Positions 15,426 through 25,605 of a stretch of 64,000 bases of DNA are shown here, in pieces. This DNA is from JAWLEP01 sp964553045 (GTDB lineage: Bacteria > Fermentibacterota > Fermentibacteria > Fermentibacterales > JCC-6): contig CAZKJG010000005.1 in NCBI GenBank assembly GCA_964553045.1, positions 62,001 through 126,000 on the forward strand, written 5' to 3'. The notes under the pieces were generated by a model, which was given only the letters and a program-made list of their open reading frames with translations, was not told the origin of the DNA and made no database searches. The translations under genes and the position numbers were made by a program. Numbering within the stretch: the first letter of the stretch is position 1; every line of letters starts with the position of its first letter.

Positions 15426-17272
15426 CCCCCCCCTCCCTCCAGGCATCCCCGGACGGAGGCGGCGATGTCCTCCACCCCCAGCCTGGCCCGTCCGATCAGG
15501 TAGTCCCTGGAGCCGTGGGGCTGGAAGCCGTCGGGCAGACCCATCACCCTGACCGGGCTCTCCCCGCTCAGAGCCGCCGCGATCTGCTCGCCGGTGCCGC
15601 CGCAGGCCGCGCCCTCCTCAACGGTCACCACGGACAGGCCGTGGGTGACGCGTCGGATGTCGTCTAGGGGAAGCGGCTTGAGCCATATGGGATCGTATAC
15701 CGCCGCCTCGATACCCTCCCCAGCCAGCCGCTCCGCAGCCTCCAGAGCGTCGGGCACCATTGCCCCCACGGCCAGGATCACCGCGTCGGAACCCCTCCGC
15801 AGCAGCTGACCCGTACCGGGAACGAGCTCCTTCGGAGGTTCGGGGCAGATCCGTTCCCGGCCCCTGGGATAGCGCAGAATGGTGGGCATCTTCTCGAAGG
15901 TCAGCGCCTTGCCCAGGGCCAGCCTGAGCATGGCGCAGTCCCTGGGGGCCAGTATCCTCAGGTTGGGAATCGACCTGAAAAGCGGGATGTCGAAGGCGCC
16001 GTGATGGGTGGGGCCGTCCGCCCCCACCAGTCCGGCCCGGTCCATGGCTATCACCACCGGGGCCGCCTGCAGGGCTGCGTCGTGGATCACCTGATCCACC
16101 GCTCGCTGCATGAAGGTGCTGTAGACGGCGGCCACCGGCTTCATACCGCCGAAGGCAAGGCCGCAGGCGAAGGTGACCGCGTGCTGCTCGGCTATTCCCA
16201 CGTCGAAGAATCGGGCGGGAAAGCGCTCGGCGAACCGGTTCAGCCCGGTGCCGTCCGGCATGGCGGCCGTTATCCCGCAGATGCGGCCATCCTGCTCCCC
16301 CAGCCTGAGCATCTCGTCGGCAAAGGCGTCGGTGAACTTCTCGCCGTCCTCGCTGGGCACCCCGCTGCCGGAGACGCCGTGAAAGCCCGTGGCATCCTCT
16401 TCGGCGGGGCTGTAGCCCTTCCCCTTCCGGGTGATGACGTGGACCAGCACGGGACCGCTGAGTTCCGATATACGGTGCAGAACCCCGGTGAGCAGGGGCA
16501 GGTCGTGGCCGGGAAGCGGGCCTATGTAGCGGACGCCGAACTCGTCGAAGATGGTGGCCGGCGCAACCAGCCCCTTCTTCAGTCCCGCTCCCACAACGTG
16601 GGCCGCCCGCCGCATGCGCTCGCCCAGGGACGGTATCTTGCCCATCAGGTTCCATATCTCGTTGCGCATGCGGTTGTAGGTGCTGTCGGTCAGGATTCGC
16701 GCCAGGTAGCGGGACAGGCCTCCCACGTTGCGGGATATGGACATCTTGTTGTCGTTGAGTATCACCGTCATGTCGGTATTGCTGTTGCCGAGGTTGTTGA
16801 GGCCCTCCAACGCCATGCCGCCGCTCATGGCGCCGTCGCCGATAATGGCCACCACCTTCTCGCTGCGGCCGGCCAGGTCCCTGGCCCGGGCGAATCCCAG
16901 TCCGGCCGAGATCGAGGTCGAGCTGTGGCCGGCCCCATAGGCATCGAAGGCGCTCTCGCTTCGCTTGGGAAAACCGCTGAGGCCTCCGGCCTGCCTGACG
17001 GTCGGGAATGGCTTGCACCTGCCGGTCAGCAGCTTGTAGGGGTAGCACTGATGGCCCACGTCCCAGATGATCTTGTCCTCGGGAGGGCTGTAGACCGAGA
17101 GGAGGGCTATCGTCAGCTCAACGGCCCCCAGGTTGGAGGCCAGGTGCCCACCGGTGGCGCAGACCACATCCACGATGCGTCCGCGCACCTCGTCGGCCAG
17201 CTGCACCCGCTCCTCGATGGAGAGGTCCCTGACGTCGGACGGACCTCCGATGCCGTCGAGTATCCCGGCCAC
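15422..17272 (-). CDS. dxs: 1-deoxy-D-xylulose-5-phosphate synthase
   Basis: A 616-residue thiamine-diphosphate enzyme, the usual length for DXS. It has HLASNLGAVELTIAL and WDVGHQCYPYKLLTGR at the N-terminus, the ThDP-binding GDGAMSGGMALEGLNN (about 143), and the transketolase pyrimidine-domain GIAEQHAVTFACGLA. It condenses pyruvate and glyceraldehyde-3-phosphate to DXP, the first step of the MEP isoprenoid pathway; ispA, just upstream, uses the products. GTG at 17272 shares one base with the ispA stop codon and follows GGAAGAG. The longer open frame upstream lies inside ispA. Confidence 0.95.
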   Translation of the reverse strand: MAGILDGIGGPSDVRDLSIEERVQLADEVRGRIVDVVCATGGHLASNLGAVELTIALLSVYSPPEDKIIWDVGHQCYPYKLLTGRCKPFPTVRQAGGLSGFPKRSESAFDAYGAGHSSTSISAGLGFARARDLAGRSEKVVAIIGDGAMSGGMALEGLNNLGNSNTDMTVILNDNKMSISRNVGGLSRYLARILTDSTYNRMRNEIWNLMGKIPSLGERMRRAAHVVGAGLKKGLVAPATIFDEFGVRYIGPLPGHDLPLLTGVLHRISELSGPVLVHVITRKGKGYSPAEEDATGFHGVSGSGVPSEDGEKFTDAFADEMLRLGEQDGRICGITAAMPDGTGLNRFAERFPARFFDVGIAEQHAVTFACGLAFGGMKPVAAVYSTFMQRAVDQVIHDAALQAAPVVIAMDRAGLVGADGPTHHGAFDIPLFRSIPNLRILAPRDCAMLRLALGKALTFEKMPTILRYPRGRERICPEPPKELVPGTGQLLRRGSDAVILAVGAMVPDALEAAERLAGEGIEAAVYDPIWLKPLPLDDIRRVTHGLSVVTVEEGAACGGTGEQIAAALSGESPVRVMGLPDGFQPHGSRDYLIGRARLGVEDIAASVRGCLEGGGG

Positions 17273-18162
17273 TAGCTCTTCCTTTCGGGGAGGAACAGGG
17301 CCAGTCCTGCCACCTCCGACCAGTCTCCGGGCAGCCGGCCGAACATGGCGGCGGTCTCGACGGCCTCGGTACGGGCCAGGTCCACCGCCCTCTCGAGGCC
17401 ATGCACAGTGACGTAGTTGGCCTTGCCCATCCGGGCGTCCTTGGCCACCACCTTGCCCATCTCCTCCTCCGTGCCCGTCATGTCCAGAAGGTCGTCCGTG
17501 AGCTGAAAGACGAAGCCCAGCCTGTCTCCAGCCCGGGAGAGCGGCTCCAGGCTCCCGGGCTCCACCCCCCCCGCCAGAGCGCCCAGCTCCAGCGATGCAC
17601 GTATCATGGCCGCGGTCTTCCCCCCGATCATGCGATCCAGCCAGGCGAGGTCCGGCTTCCCGGGGGGGAACATATCCATCATCTGTCCACCCACAAGGTA
17701 AGACGGGCCGGCTGCCTCGGCCAGCCTTCGGCACATCAGTGCTACAGTGGGCTCCCCGAGATCCGTACGGGCCAGCTCACGAAAGGCCTCCGTCAGAAGC
17801 AGGTCTCCCGCCAGCAGGGCCTGCCTGGTTCCGGCCCTGCGATGCAGCGTGGGAAGCCCCCTGCGCAGGTCGTCATCGTCCAGCTGAGGCAGGTCGTCGT
17901 GAATCAGTGAGTAGGTATGGATCATCTCCACCGCCGCGGCGGCATGAACCGCCAGCTGCGGATGGCCGCCCAGCGCCTCGCAGGCGCTGCGGACCAGGAA
18001 GGGTCGCACCCTCTTGCCGCCGGCGTGCAGCGAGTAGGTGGCGTGGGCGGCCAGACCCGACTGGTCCTCCTCCAGCATGGGCAGAGCGCGAAGCCGGGCC
18101 TCCACCCAGCCGGCGCTGCGCTGAAGCGACTCACCCAGATCGGCGCGGTCAGATCCGCTCAT
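17272..18162 (-). CDS. ispA: Farnesyl/geranylgeranyl diphosphate synthase
   Basis: A 296-residue trans-prenyltransferase. The first Asp-rich motif (HDDLPQLDDDDLRRG, about 88-102) and second (FQLTDDLLDMTG, about 212-223) bind Mg-diphosphate; GGKRVRP binds IPP. The first motif is of the DDx4D bacterial FPP/GGPP type. Product chain length cannot be read reliably from sequence. ATG at 18162 has GGAGGTGG upstream and overlaps the ymdB end by 14 nt. Confidence 0.93.
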   Translation of the reverse strand: MSGSDRADLGESLQRSAGWVEARLRALPMLEEDQSGLAAHATYSLHAGGKRVRPFLVRSACEALGGHPQLAVHAAAAVEMIHTYSLIHDDLPQLDDDDLRRGLPTLHRRAGTRQALLAGDLLLTEAFRELARTDLGEPTVALMCRRLAEAAGPSYLVGGQMMDMFPPGKPDLAWLDRMIGGKTAAMIRASLELGALAGGVEPGSLEPLSRAGDRLGFVFQLTDDLLDMTGTEEEMGKVVAKDARMGKANYVTVHGLERAVDLARTEAVETAAMFGRLPGDWSEVAGLALFLPERKS

Positions 18163-18913
18163 TGACCACCTCCCAGCCCAGGGCCTTTCCCTCCGATGAT
18201 ATCTCAACCGACAGACCGTTGACCATCCGGCCTTCCGAGCCGGCGACCTTCAGTCTGCCGGGCCTGCCCAGGAGCAGCCTCTCCATGGAGGCCTCGGGGT
18301 CCATGCCTATTATGCCGTTCGGGCAGCCGCACATGCCCAGGTCGGATATGTACAGAGTGCCCCCGGGAAGCAGATGATCATCGGCAGTCAGTACGTGCGT
18401 ATGGGTGCCGGCTACAACCGCAGCCCTGCCGTCCAGGTGCAATCCCATGGCCTGCTTCTCACTGGTGGCCTCCGCATGGAAGTCGACCACCACAGCGTCG
18501 GGCTCCCGGGCGGAGATTATTCGGTCGGCCTCTTCGAATGGACAGGATGCGCTACTGTTCATGAACACCCTGCCCTGGAGATTCACCACCAGGACGTCCA
18601 GTCCGCCGGCCCGAACCATGGTCCAGCCGCGGCCGGGATTCCCGGCTGGGAGGTTCGCCGGCCGCAGGACGTGCTCGGAGTAGTCCTCCAGCACGGGGAA
18701 TATCTCCCGGCAGGCCCATATGTGGTTGCCGGAAGTGATCACGGACACTCCGGCCCTGTGCAGGGACTCTGCGATCCTGGGCGTTATGCCGAAGCCGCCG
18801 GCGGCGTTCTCGCCGTTGGCTATGACCAGATCGAAGGCGGCCCCCTCCAGGAACGAGGTGACCGCCTGTCGTCCCGGCCTTCCCACCAGATCTCCCAGCA
18901 GAAGGAGCTTCAA
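18149..18913 (-). CDS. ymdB: YmdB-family metallophosphoesterase
   Basis: A 254-residue calcineurin-like phosphoesterase of the YmdB family: GDLVGRPGRQAV, NGENAAGGFGI, TSGNHIW, VDFHAEATSEKQAMG and GTHTHVLTAD carry the metal ligands. Characterised members hydrolyse 2',3'-cyclic nucleotides and affect RNA turnover and motility or biofilm choice. It lies directly after rny (1-nt gap), the same pairing known in Firmicutes, which supports a shared role in RNA decay. Confidence 0.92.
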   Translation of the reverse strand: MKLLLLGDLVGRPGRQAVTSFLEGAAFDLVIANGENAAGGFGITPRIAESLHRAGVSVITSGNHIWACREIFPVLEDYSEHVLRPANLPAGNPGRGWTMVRAGGLDVLVVNLQGRVFMNSSASCPFEEADRIISAREPDAVVVDFHAEATSEKQAMGLHLDGRAAVVAGTHTHVLTADDHLLPGGTLYISDLGMCGCPNGIIGMDPEASMERLLLGRPGRLKVAGSEGRMVNGLSVEISSEGKALGWEVVNERI

Positions 18914-18914
18914 T

Positions 18915-20465
18915 CTAACGGGCCGTCTCCGCCGCCCGGACCTCTCGGATCACGGTTACCTTTATCTGACCCGGGTACTCCATGTCCCTCTCGATTCTGC
19001 GGGCCACCATCCGGGCCAGGTCGGCTGCGCCGCTGTCGTCCACCGACTCCGGTCGGACGGCTATCCTCAGCTCCCGGCCGGCCTGGATGGCGTAGGACTT
19101 GCTGACGCCGTCGAAGCCGTCGGCCACGGATTCGAGCCTGTGCAGACGTCTCACGTACCGCTCCAATGTCTCACGCCGCGCTCCCGGGCGGGCTCCGCTG
19201 ACCGCATCAGCCGCCTGAACTATCACCGCGTACAGGGACTCCGGCTCCACCTCCTCGTGGTGGGCCCCTATCGCGTTGCAGACTGTGGAGGACTCTTCGA
19301 ACCGCCTGGCCAGCTCCATGCCCACCTCGGCATGGGATCCCTCCACCTCCTGGTCGGTGGCCTTGCCGATGTCGTGAAGCAGGCCAGCCCTGCGGGCCAC
19401 GGTGGCATCCAGCTTCATCTCGGAGGCGATCAGGCCGGATATGTGCGCCACCTCCAGGGAATGCTGGTACATGTTCTGCCCGTAGCTGGTTCTGTACCGC
19501 AGCCTTCCCAGGTGACGGATCAGCTGAGGGTGGAGGCCGGAGACGTTGGCCTCCATGCAGAGCTCGTTGCCCAGCTTCTTGGTCTGCTTCTCCATCTCCT
19601 CGCTGACCTTCTCCACAACGGACTCGATGCGTCCGGGGTGAATCCGGCCGTCGGCGATTAGCTTCTCCATGGACTGGCGGGCGACCTCCCGCCTGACCGG
19701 GTCGAAGCAGGAAAGGACTATGGCCTCCGGTGTGTCGTCTATGATCACATCCACGCCGGTGGCCCCCTCGAAGGACCTGATGTTGCGGCCCTCCCGTCCG
19801 ATGATCCGCCCCTTCATATCATCGCTGGGAAGGTTCACAACGGACACGCAGTTCTCCATGACATGGTTGGCGCTGCAGCGCTGTATTGCGGTGGAGAGGA
19901 TCCAATTGGCCCTGTCCTCCGCATCCCGCTCGGCCTGCTCGAGTATCTTCCGCGTAAGACGGCCGGCCTCCAGCTGGGCCTCCTCCTCGAGGTTGGCCAC
20001 CAGGACCTTCCTGGCCTCCTCGCGTGTCAGGCCCGCGTGCTTCTCCAGAAGCCTGTTCTGCTCCTCCATGAGACGGTTCACCCGCTGATGCTTCGCCAGG
20101 AGGGCCTGCTCCTTCTCGGCCAGGTCGGTCCTCTGGGCCTCCAGAGTTGACTCCCGTCGGTCGAGGTTCTCGCCCTGCCGGCCCAGCCTCTCCTCGATTC
20201 GAACCAGCCGGTGCTCCCTCTCGTCCAGGTCCTGGCGTATCTTCTGGGTCTCCTCGGCCTGAGCGGCCTTCTCGCGGGAGATCAGGTCCCTTCCCTCGAG
20301 CACGGCTTCCTTCCGGAGAGCCTCCGCCTCCCGTCGGGCCTCGCCCAGGATCCTCTGCGATTCCTTCTTCGCGCCGCCTATCTCCTTGGTTACAAGGAGT
20401 TTATGCAGAAAAAAGCCCAGGAGGAATGCTGCCACTCCCAGGCCGGCACATATAACCGGATGCAT
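18915..20465 (-). CDS. rny: Ribonuclease Y
   Basis: A 516-residue membrane-anchored endoribonuclease: an N-terminal transmembrane helix (about 1-20), a long coiled coil (25-200), a KH domain (SDDMKGRIIGREGRNIRSFE) and an HD domain with LLHDIGKA near residue 366. It starts mRNA decay at the inner membrane. ATG start with GGGGAG upstream. In the gap to zapA lies a structured stretch that may fold as a small RNA or leader. Confidence 0.95.
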   Translation of the reverse strand: MHPVICAGLGVAAFLLGFFLHKLLVTKEIGGAKKESQRILGEARREAEALRKEAVLEGRDLISREKAAQAEETQKIRQDLDEREHRLVRIEERLGRQGENLDRRESTLEAQRTDLAEKEQALLAKHQRVNRLMEEQNRLLEKHAGLTREEARKVLVANLEEEAQLEAGRLTRKILEQAERDAEDRANWILSTAIQRCSANHVMENCVSVVNLPSDDMKGRIIGREGRNIRSFEGATGVDVIIDDTPEAIVLSCFDPVRREVARQSMEKLIADGRIHPGRIESVVEKVSEEMEKQTKKLGNELCMEANVSGLHPQLIRHLGRLRYRTSYGQNMYQHSLEVAHISGLIASEMKLDATVARRAGLLHDIGKATDQEVEGSHAEVGMELARRFEESSTVCNAIGAHHEEVEPESLYAVIVQAADAVSGARPGARRETLERYVRRLHRLESVADGFDGVSKSYAIQAGRELRIAVRPESVDDSGAADLARMVARRIERDMEYPGQIKVTVIREVRAAETAR

Positions 20466-20504
20466 AACTGCTCCCCTTCAAGGCGCAGTGCTCATCTATT
20501 GCAA

Positions 20505-20565
20505 TGCAGGCTGGCCCCCGGCTCGGTCTGGGGCCTGCGCCGACCCCGGCGAGGGGCGACCTGCA
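20505..20565 (-). ncRNA. Candidate structured RNA between zapA and rny
   Basis: The 104-nt gap between zapA and rny can fold as a three-way junction on the minus strand. TGCAGG (20560-20565) pairs with CCTGCA (20505-20510) and encloses a CCCC/GGGG hairpin and a second hairpin GGCCCC/GGGGCC. 6S RNA often lies beside zapA, but the gap is shorter than 6S (about 180 nt) and I see no clear 6S central bubble. An rny leader element is an alternative. Confidence 0.28.
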
Positions 20566-20569
20566 GGTT

Positions 20570-20980
20570 TTACTCCGAGCTCTGCCTGGAAGCGCTTCCT
20601 GCGGAGGTGCTGGAATGCACCTTCTCCTCCGATTCGTCGGAGGCACGGCTGGACTGCGTGGTGTCTGCGGCGGAGGCGGGCTCTGCGGAACCGTCTATGG
20701 CCTCCTCTATTCGGTCGGCCAGACGGGCGAGGGCCTTCCCGTGTCCCTCCTCGAGCTCCTTCAGCTGTCGCTCCTTCTGGAAGAGCTCGTCGGTGATGTT
20801 CAGGGCGGCGAGAATGGCTACCTTCGCTGAAGATGCCATGGTGATGTTGTCGGTCATCTGGCGCATCTTCATGTCCACGTAATGGGCGATCTCCGAAACG
20901 TATGAGGGGTCGCCCTCACCCCTTATGGAATACTCTCGACCGTAGATGTTTACTCTCACATTGGTCGGTCGATCGCTCAA
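20570..20980 (-). CDS. zapA: Cell division protein ZapA
   Basis: A 136-residue ZapA-like protein. The N-terminal domain VRVNIYGREYSIRGEGDPSYVSEIAHYVDMKMRQM is diagnostic, followed by a helix for tetramer formation and a low-complexity Ser/Ala/Glu tail of about 45 residues. ZapA cross-links FtsZ filaments at the division ring. The start is TTG at 20980 with GAGGT upstream, 3 nt after the stop of the coiled-coil gene. The tail is longer than usual and its DNA can form several hairpins. Confidence 0.9.
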   Translation of the reverse strand: MSDRPTNVRVNIYGREYSIRGEGDPSYVSEIAHYVDMKMRQMTDNITMASSAKVAILAALNITDELFQKERQLKELEEGHGKALARLADRIEEAIDGSAEPASAADTTQSSRASDESEEKVHSSTSAGSASRQSSE

Positions 20981-20983
20981 TTG

Positions 20984-21256
20984 CTACCTCAGCCGCTGCT
21001 GAAGCTTTTCCAGCTTCTCCAGCACCTCTCTCAGGCGACGCCCGATCTCCTTGCGCTCACGCAGGAGGCGGGCACTGTGAATCCGGAGCAGGTTGTATCC
21101 CTCCGGGTCCGCCTGCGTCGCCTGGGTCTCCAGGCTCTTCTCGAGTTCCTCGACCCTTCCGGACAAAGTGTCCCTCTGTCCTCTCAGGTCTTCCAGCTTA
21201 ACAATCAGACGATCAACGGCCTCGGTCAACCGTTCGAGATCGCCCTCTCCGTTCAT
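20984..21256 (-). CDS. Small coiled-coil protein, ZapB-like
   Basis: A 90-residue, almost entirely helical protein: LERLTEAVDRLIVKLEDLRGQRDTLSGRVEELEKSLETQ and a second segment LLRERKEIGRRLREVLEKLEKLQQRL with clear heptads. It lies 3 nt upstream of zapA and is probably its partner in the division apparatus, as small coiled coils upstream of zapA are in other bacteria. Sequence alone does not assign it to ZapB. Upstream, a GC-rich stem (GCGGCC ... GGGCCGC) falls in the gap after rplT. Confidence 0.75.
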   Translation of the reverse strand: MNGEGDLERLTEAVDRLIVKLEDLRGQRDTLSGRVEELEKSLETQATQADPEGYNLLRIHSARLLRERKEIGRRLREVLEKLEKLQQRLR

Positions 21257-21308
21257 TGTGTACTATCCATCAGCGGCCCGAAACGTTCCCCTTCCCGGGG
21301 CGGCCGCA

Positions 21309-21668
21309 TCAGCCCTCCAGACCTGCCTTGGCGACGTCCACGACCTTCGAGAAAGCCCCGGGATCGCGCACCGCCATGTCCGCCAGTATCTTGCGGTCCA
21401 GTTCGACTCCCGCCTTCTTCAGCCCGCCGATCAGCTGGCTGTAGCGCATGCCATTCCGGCGGGCGGCCGCGTTTATTCGGGTGATCCACAGGCGCCTGAA
21501 GTTCCGCTTGCGGTTCCGCCGGTCGCGGTACTGGTACTCCCGCGCCTTCTTGACGCTCTCGGAAGCCACCGTATAGAGCTTGCGGCGGCCGCCGTAGTAG
21601 CCCTTTGCGCCCTTGAGCACCTTCCTGTGGCGCTTGTTCCTGGTCACTGCACTCTTTGTTCTGCTCAT
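21309..21668 (-). CDS. rplT: 50S ribosomal protein L20
   Basis: A 119-residue L20 with the typical TKSAVTRNKRHRKVLKGAKGYYGGRRKLY start and RRLWITRINAAARRNGMRYSQLIGGLKKAGVELDRKILADMAV core. It binds 23S rRNA early in large-subunit assembly and represses its own operon in other bacteria. It is the last gene of thrS-infC-rpmI-rplT. Confidence 0.98.
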   Translation of the reverse strand: MSRTKSAVTRNKRHRKVLKGAKGYYGGRRKLYTVASESVKKAREYQYRDRRNRKRNFRRLWITRINAAARRNGMRYSQLIGGLKKAGVELDRKILADMAVRDPGAFSKVVDVAKAGLEG

Positions 21669-21707
21669 GATGTCTCCCGCAGTCCGCTGTCCCCGGGGAT
21701 TGGAGTC

Positions 21708-21899
21708 CTAAGGCAGCAGCTTCTTGAGTCTCTTGGTGTCCGGTTTCGACGCTATTCCGCTCTGGCGAAGCTTGCGCTTGCGCGAGCTCTTCTTCTTGGT
21801 CTGGATGTGGTCGGCGTGGGAGTGGTGTATCTTGATCTTGCCCGTGCCGGTCTTCTTCATCCTCTTCGCAGCACCCTTGTGGGTCTTCATCTTAGGCAT
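21708..21899 (-). CDS. rpmI: 50S ribosomal protein L35
   Basis: A 63-residue, very basic protein: MPKMKTHKGAAKRMKKTGTGKIK ... HHSHADHIQTKKKSSRKRKLR. This is the canonical L35 pattern. It sits between infC and rplT with short gaps (12 and 39 nt), as in E. coli and most bacteria. Confidence 0.98.
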   Translation of the reverse strand: MPKMKTHKGAAKRMKKTGTGKIKIHHSHADHIQTKKKSSRKRKLRQSGIASKPDTKRLKKLLP

Positions 21900-21911
21900 A
21901 TCGGCTCCTAG

Positions 21912-22427
21912 TCACCTCTCCTTGCGGGGCGAGACGATCATGGTGAGAAGCTTGCCCTCGAGGACCGGCTTGCGCTCGATCTTGCCCAGGTCCTCCAAGT
22001 CCGATGCCAGCCTTTCCAGCAGATCGTATCCCTGACCCTTGTAGACCAGCTGACGCCCGCGGAAAACCACCGTGGCCTTGACCTTGTGGCGGTCCTTGAG
22101 GAAATCGCGGGCGTGGCGCATCTTGAAGTCGTAGTCATGGTCCTCCGTGTTGGGCCGGAACTTGACCTCCTTCAGACCGCCTTTCTGCTGGTTCTTCCGG
22201 GCCTTTCTCGCCTTTCTGCTCTGTCGGTACTGGAACTTGCCGTAGTCCATGATCCGGGCTACCGGCGGCTTGGCCCCGGGTGAGATCTCCACTAGGTCCT
22301 GACCGGCCTCAGATGCCCTGTCAAGCGCCTCCTTTATGGGAACCACACCCACGTGCTCGCCATCCTCGTCGACAAGTCTGACCTCAGGGGCCCTTATGTC
22401 ACCGTTTACCCGTGTCTTCTTTCCTAT
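21912..22427 (-). CDS. infC: Translation initiation factor IF-3, AUA start codon
   Basis: A 171-residue IF3 with both domains: N-terminal KKTRVNGDIRAPEVRLVDEDGEHVGVV and linker, C-terminal KEVKFRPNTEDHDYDFKMRHARDFL. It binds 30S subunits and rejects non-canonical start codons. No ATG, GTG or TTG precedes the conserved N-terminus, because an in-frame stop lies three codons upstream. The only position that keeps the conserved sequence is ATA at 22425-22427, with GGAGGAGG about 9 nt upstream. A rare start codon is the basis of infC autoregulation in E. coli (AUU), so the same control is likely. thrS ends 2 nt upstream. Confidence 0.95.
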   Translation of the reverse strand: MGKKTRVNGDIRAPEVRLVDEDGEHVGVVPIKEALDRASEAGQDLVEISPGAKPPVARIMDYGKFQYRQSRKARKARKNQQKGGLKEVKFRPNTEDHDYDFKMRHARDFLKDRHKVKATVVFRGRQLVYKGQGYDLLERLASDLEDLGKIERKPVLEGKLLTMIVSPRKER

Positions 22428-22429
22428 GG

Positions 22430-24373
<1,944 letters not shown>

Positions 24374-24427
24374 GATGCGGCTCCCCTGTATGTAAATGTC
24401 ATGCAGGCGGTTACGGGCAAAAAAACA

Positions 24428-24504
24428 TGGTGGGCGATACTGGACTTGAACCAGTGACCTCTTGCATGTCAAGCAAGCACTCTAGCCAACTGAGCTAATC
24501 GCCC
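24428..24504 (-). tRNA. tRNA-Val(GAC)
   Basis: A full cloverleaf on the minus strand: acceptor GGGCGAT/ATCGCCC, D-arm GCTC...GAGT, anticodon arm CTTGC-TTGACAT-GCAAG with anticodon GAC, and T-arm ACTGG-TTCAAGT-CCAGT. Discriminator A and an encoded CCA follow. A run of seven T's (after TG) comes next and may end transcription before thrS. Confidence 0.96.
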
Positions 24505-24559
24505 ACCGATCAGCAGGGGCAAGGATATACCGGGCCCCACTTTCCGTCAAGTACGAAAA

Positions 24560-24652
24560 GGGGACGGAGGTATTTTAGCAGGCGAATAAAATAACACGAG
24601 TCCGGCGAACGAGAATTGCGTTTTATTCGCCTCCTAAAATACCTCCGTCCCC
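24560..24652. repeat. Large palindromic element (REP/MITE-like)
   Basis: Two 32-bp arms, 24560-24591 and 24621-24652, are inverted copies with a single mismatch, separated by a 29-nt loop. Each arm starts GGGGACGGAGGTATTTTAG. The right arm overlaps the end of arcC and provides its last codons and stop. The size and symmetry fit a REP-like or miniature element moved in trans (for example by a Y1-type REP transposase, not present in this window). It could also end transcription in both directions. Confidence 0.75.
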
Positions 24653-25605
24653 ATTATGGTGGTGCCGGCGCGGCCCTCCATGGCCTGCAGGATGTTGCCC
24701 GGGGAGGTGATTATCACCCGGGAGCCACCGTTCTCCAGAAAGCGTCTGGCCGCCTCGATCTTGGGCAGCATGGAGCCGGCGGCGAAATGGCCCTGCTCCG
24801 CAAAGCGTCCGATCTCCTCGAGGCTCACCCTCTCCAGCGGCGTCTCGTCCGGCCGGCCGAAGTTCAGACATACACGGGGAACCGCGGTGGATATCACGAA
24901 GGTGTCCGCGCCCAGCCTGGTGGCCAGAAGCGAGCTGGCCCGGTCCTTGTCTATCACCGCGGCCACGCCGCGGACCTTCAGGCCGTCCCTGACCACGGGA
25001 ACGCCGCCTCCGCCGGCGCAGATCACTATCTGGCCGGCATCCACCAGAGCCTCCACGCAGGGCAGCTCCAGTATCTTCATCGGGCGCGGCGAGGGCACCA
25101 CCCTGCGCCAGCCCCGACCGGCATCCTCCCTCATCTGCCAGCCGTCGTCATCGGACATCCGACGGGCCTCCTCTTCTGTGTAGAAGGGCCCTACCGGCTT
25201 GCTGGGGTCGTCGAAGCCCGGGTCCTGCGGGTCCACCGTGATCTGCGTAACCAGGCTGGCCACCGGTATGTCCTTGCCGCGTTCCTCCAGAACGTCTCCC
25301 AGGACCTGCTGGAGGTAGTAGCCTATGTAGCCCTGCGTGGCCGCCACGTTGACATCCATTCCGTCCGGGGGGACCATATCGGCGGCGGCGGCGTTCCGCA
25401 GCAGCTCGAAACCCACCTGCGGACCGTTGCCGTGGGTGACCACGACGCTGCCCCGGGTCTCGGCAAGCACCGCGATCTCCTCGCAGACCTCCCGGGCGAC
25501 ATCGTGGGTGTCAAGGTTGCCCCTGCCCTTCCGGCCGGAGCGGATCAGGGAGTTGCCGCCGATGGCCACCACCGTGCATCCGTGTCTGTCAGGCCTGCTC
25601 CCCAT
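24634..25605 (-). CDS. arcC: Carbamate kinase
   Basis: A 323-residue amino-acid-kinase-fold enzyme. VVAIGGNSLI, THGNGPQVGFELLRN, AATQGYIGYYLQQ, CAGGGGVPVV and VIDKDRASSLLA follow the carbamate kinase pattern. It interconverts carbamoyl phosphate plus ADP with ATP plus carbamate, giving ATP in arginine or purine fermentation; no other arginine-deiminase genes are nearby. The last codons (MGTEVF and TAG) come from the arm of the palindromic element, so the native C-terminus has been replaced. ATG with GGGAGGGAGGGG upstream; it overlaps the end of lspA by 17 nt. Confidence 0.93.
   Translation of the reverse strand: MGSRPDRHGCTVVAIGGNSLIRSGRKGRGNLDTHDVAREVCEEIAVLAETRGSVVVTHGNGPQVGFELLRNAAAADMVPPDGMDVNVAATQGYIGYYLQQVLGDVLEERGKDIPVASLVTQITVDPQDPGFDDPSKPVGPFYTEEEARRMSDDDGWQMREDAGRGWRRVVPSPRPMKILELPCVEALVDAGQIVICAGGGGVPVVRDGLKVRGVAAVIDKDRASSLLATRLGADTFVISTAVPRVCLNFGRPDETPLERVSLEEIGRFAEQGHFAAGSMLPKIEAARRFLENGGSRVIITSPGNILQAMEGRAGTTIMGTEVF

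Noticed and set aside
24374..24472. Extended N-terminus of ThrS
   Set aside because: It runs into tRNA-Val; GTG at 24373 has the expected position and ribosome-binding site.
24430..24560. T-box or riboswitch upstream of thrS
   Set aside because: The leader between tRNA-Val and thrS is only about 54 nt and shows no T-box sequence or antiterminator.
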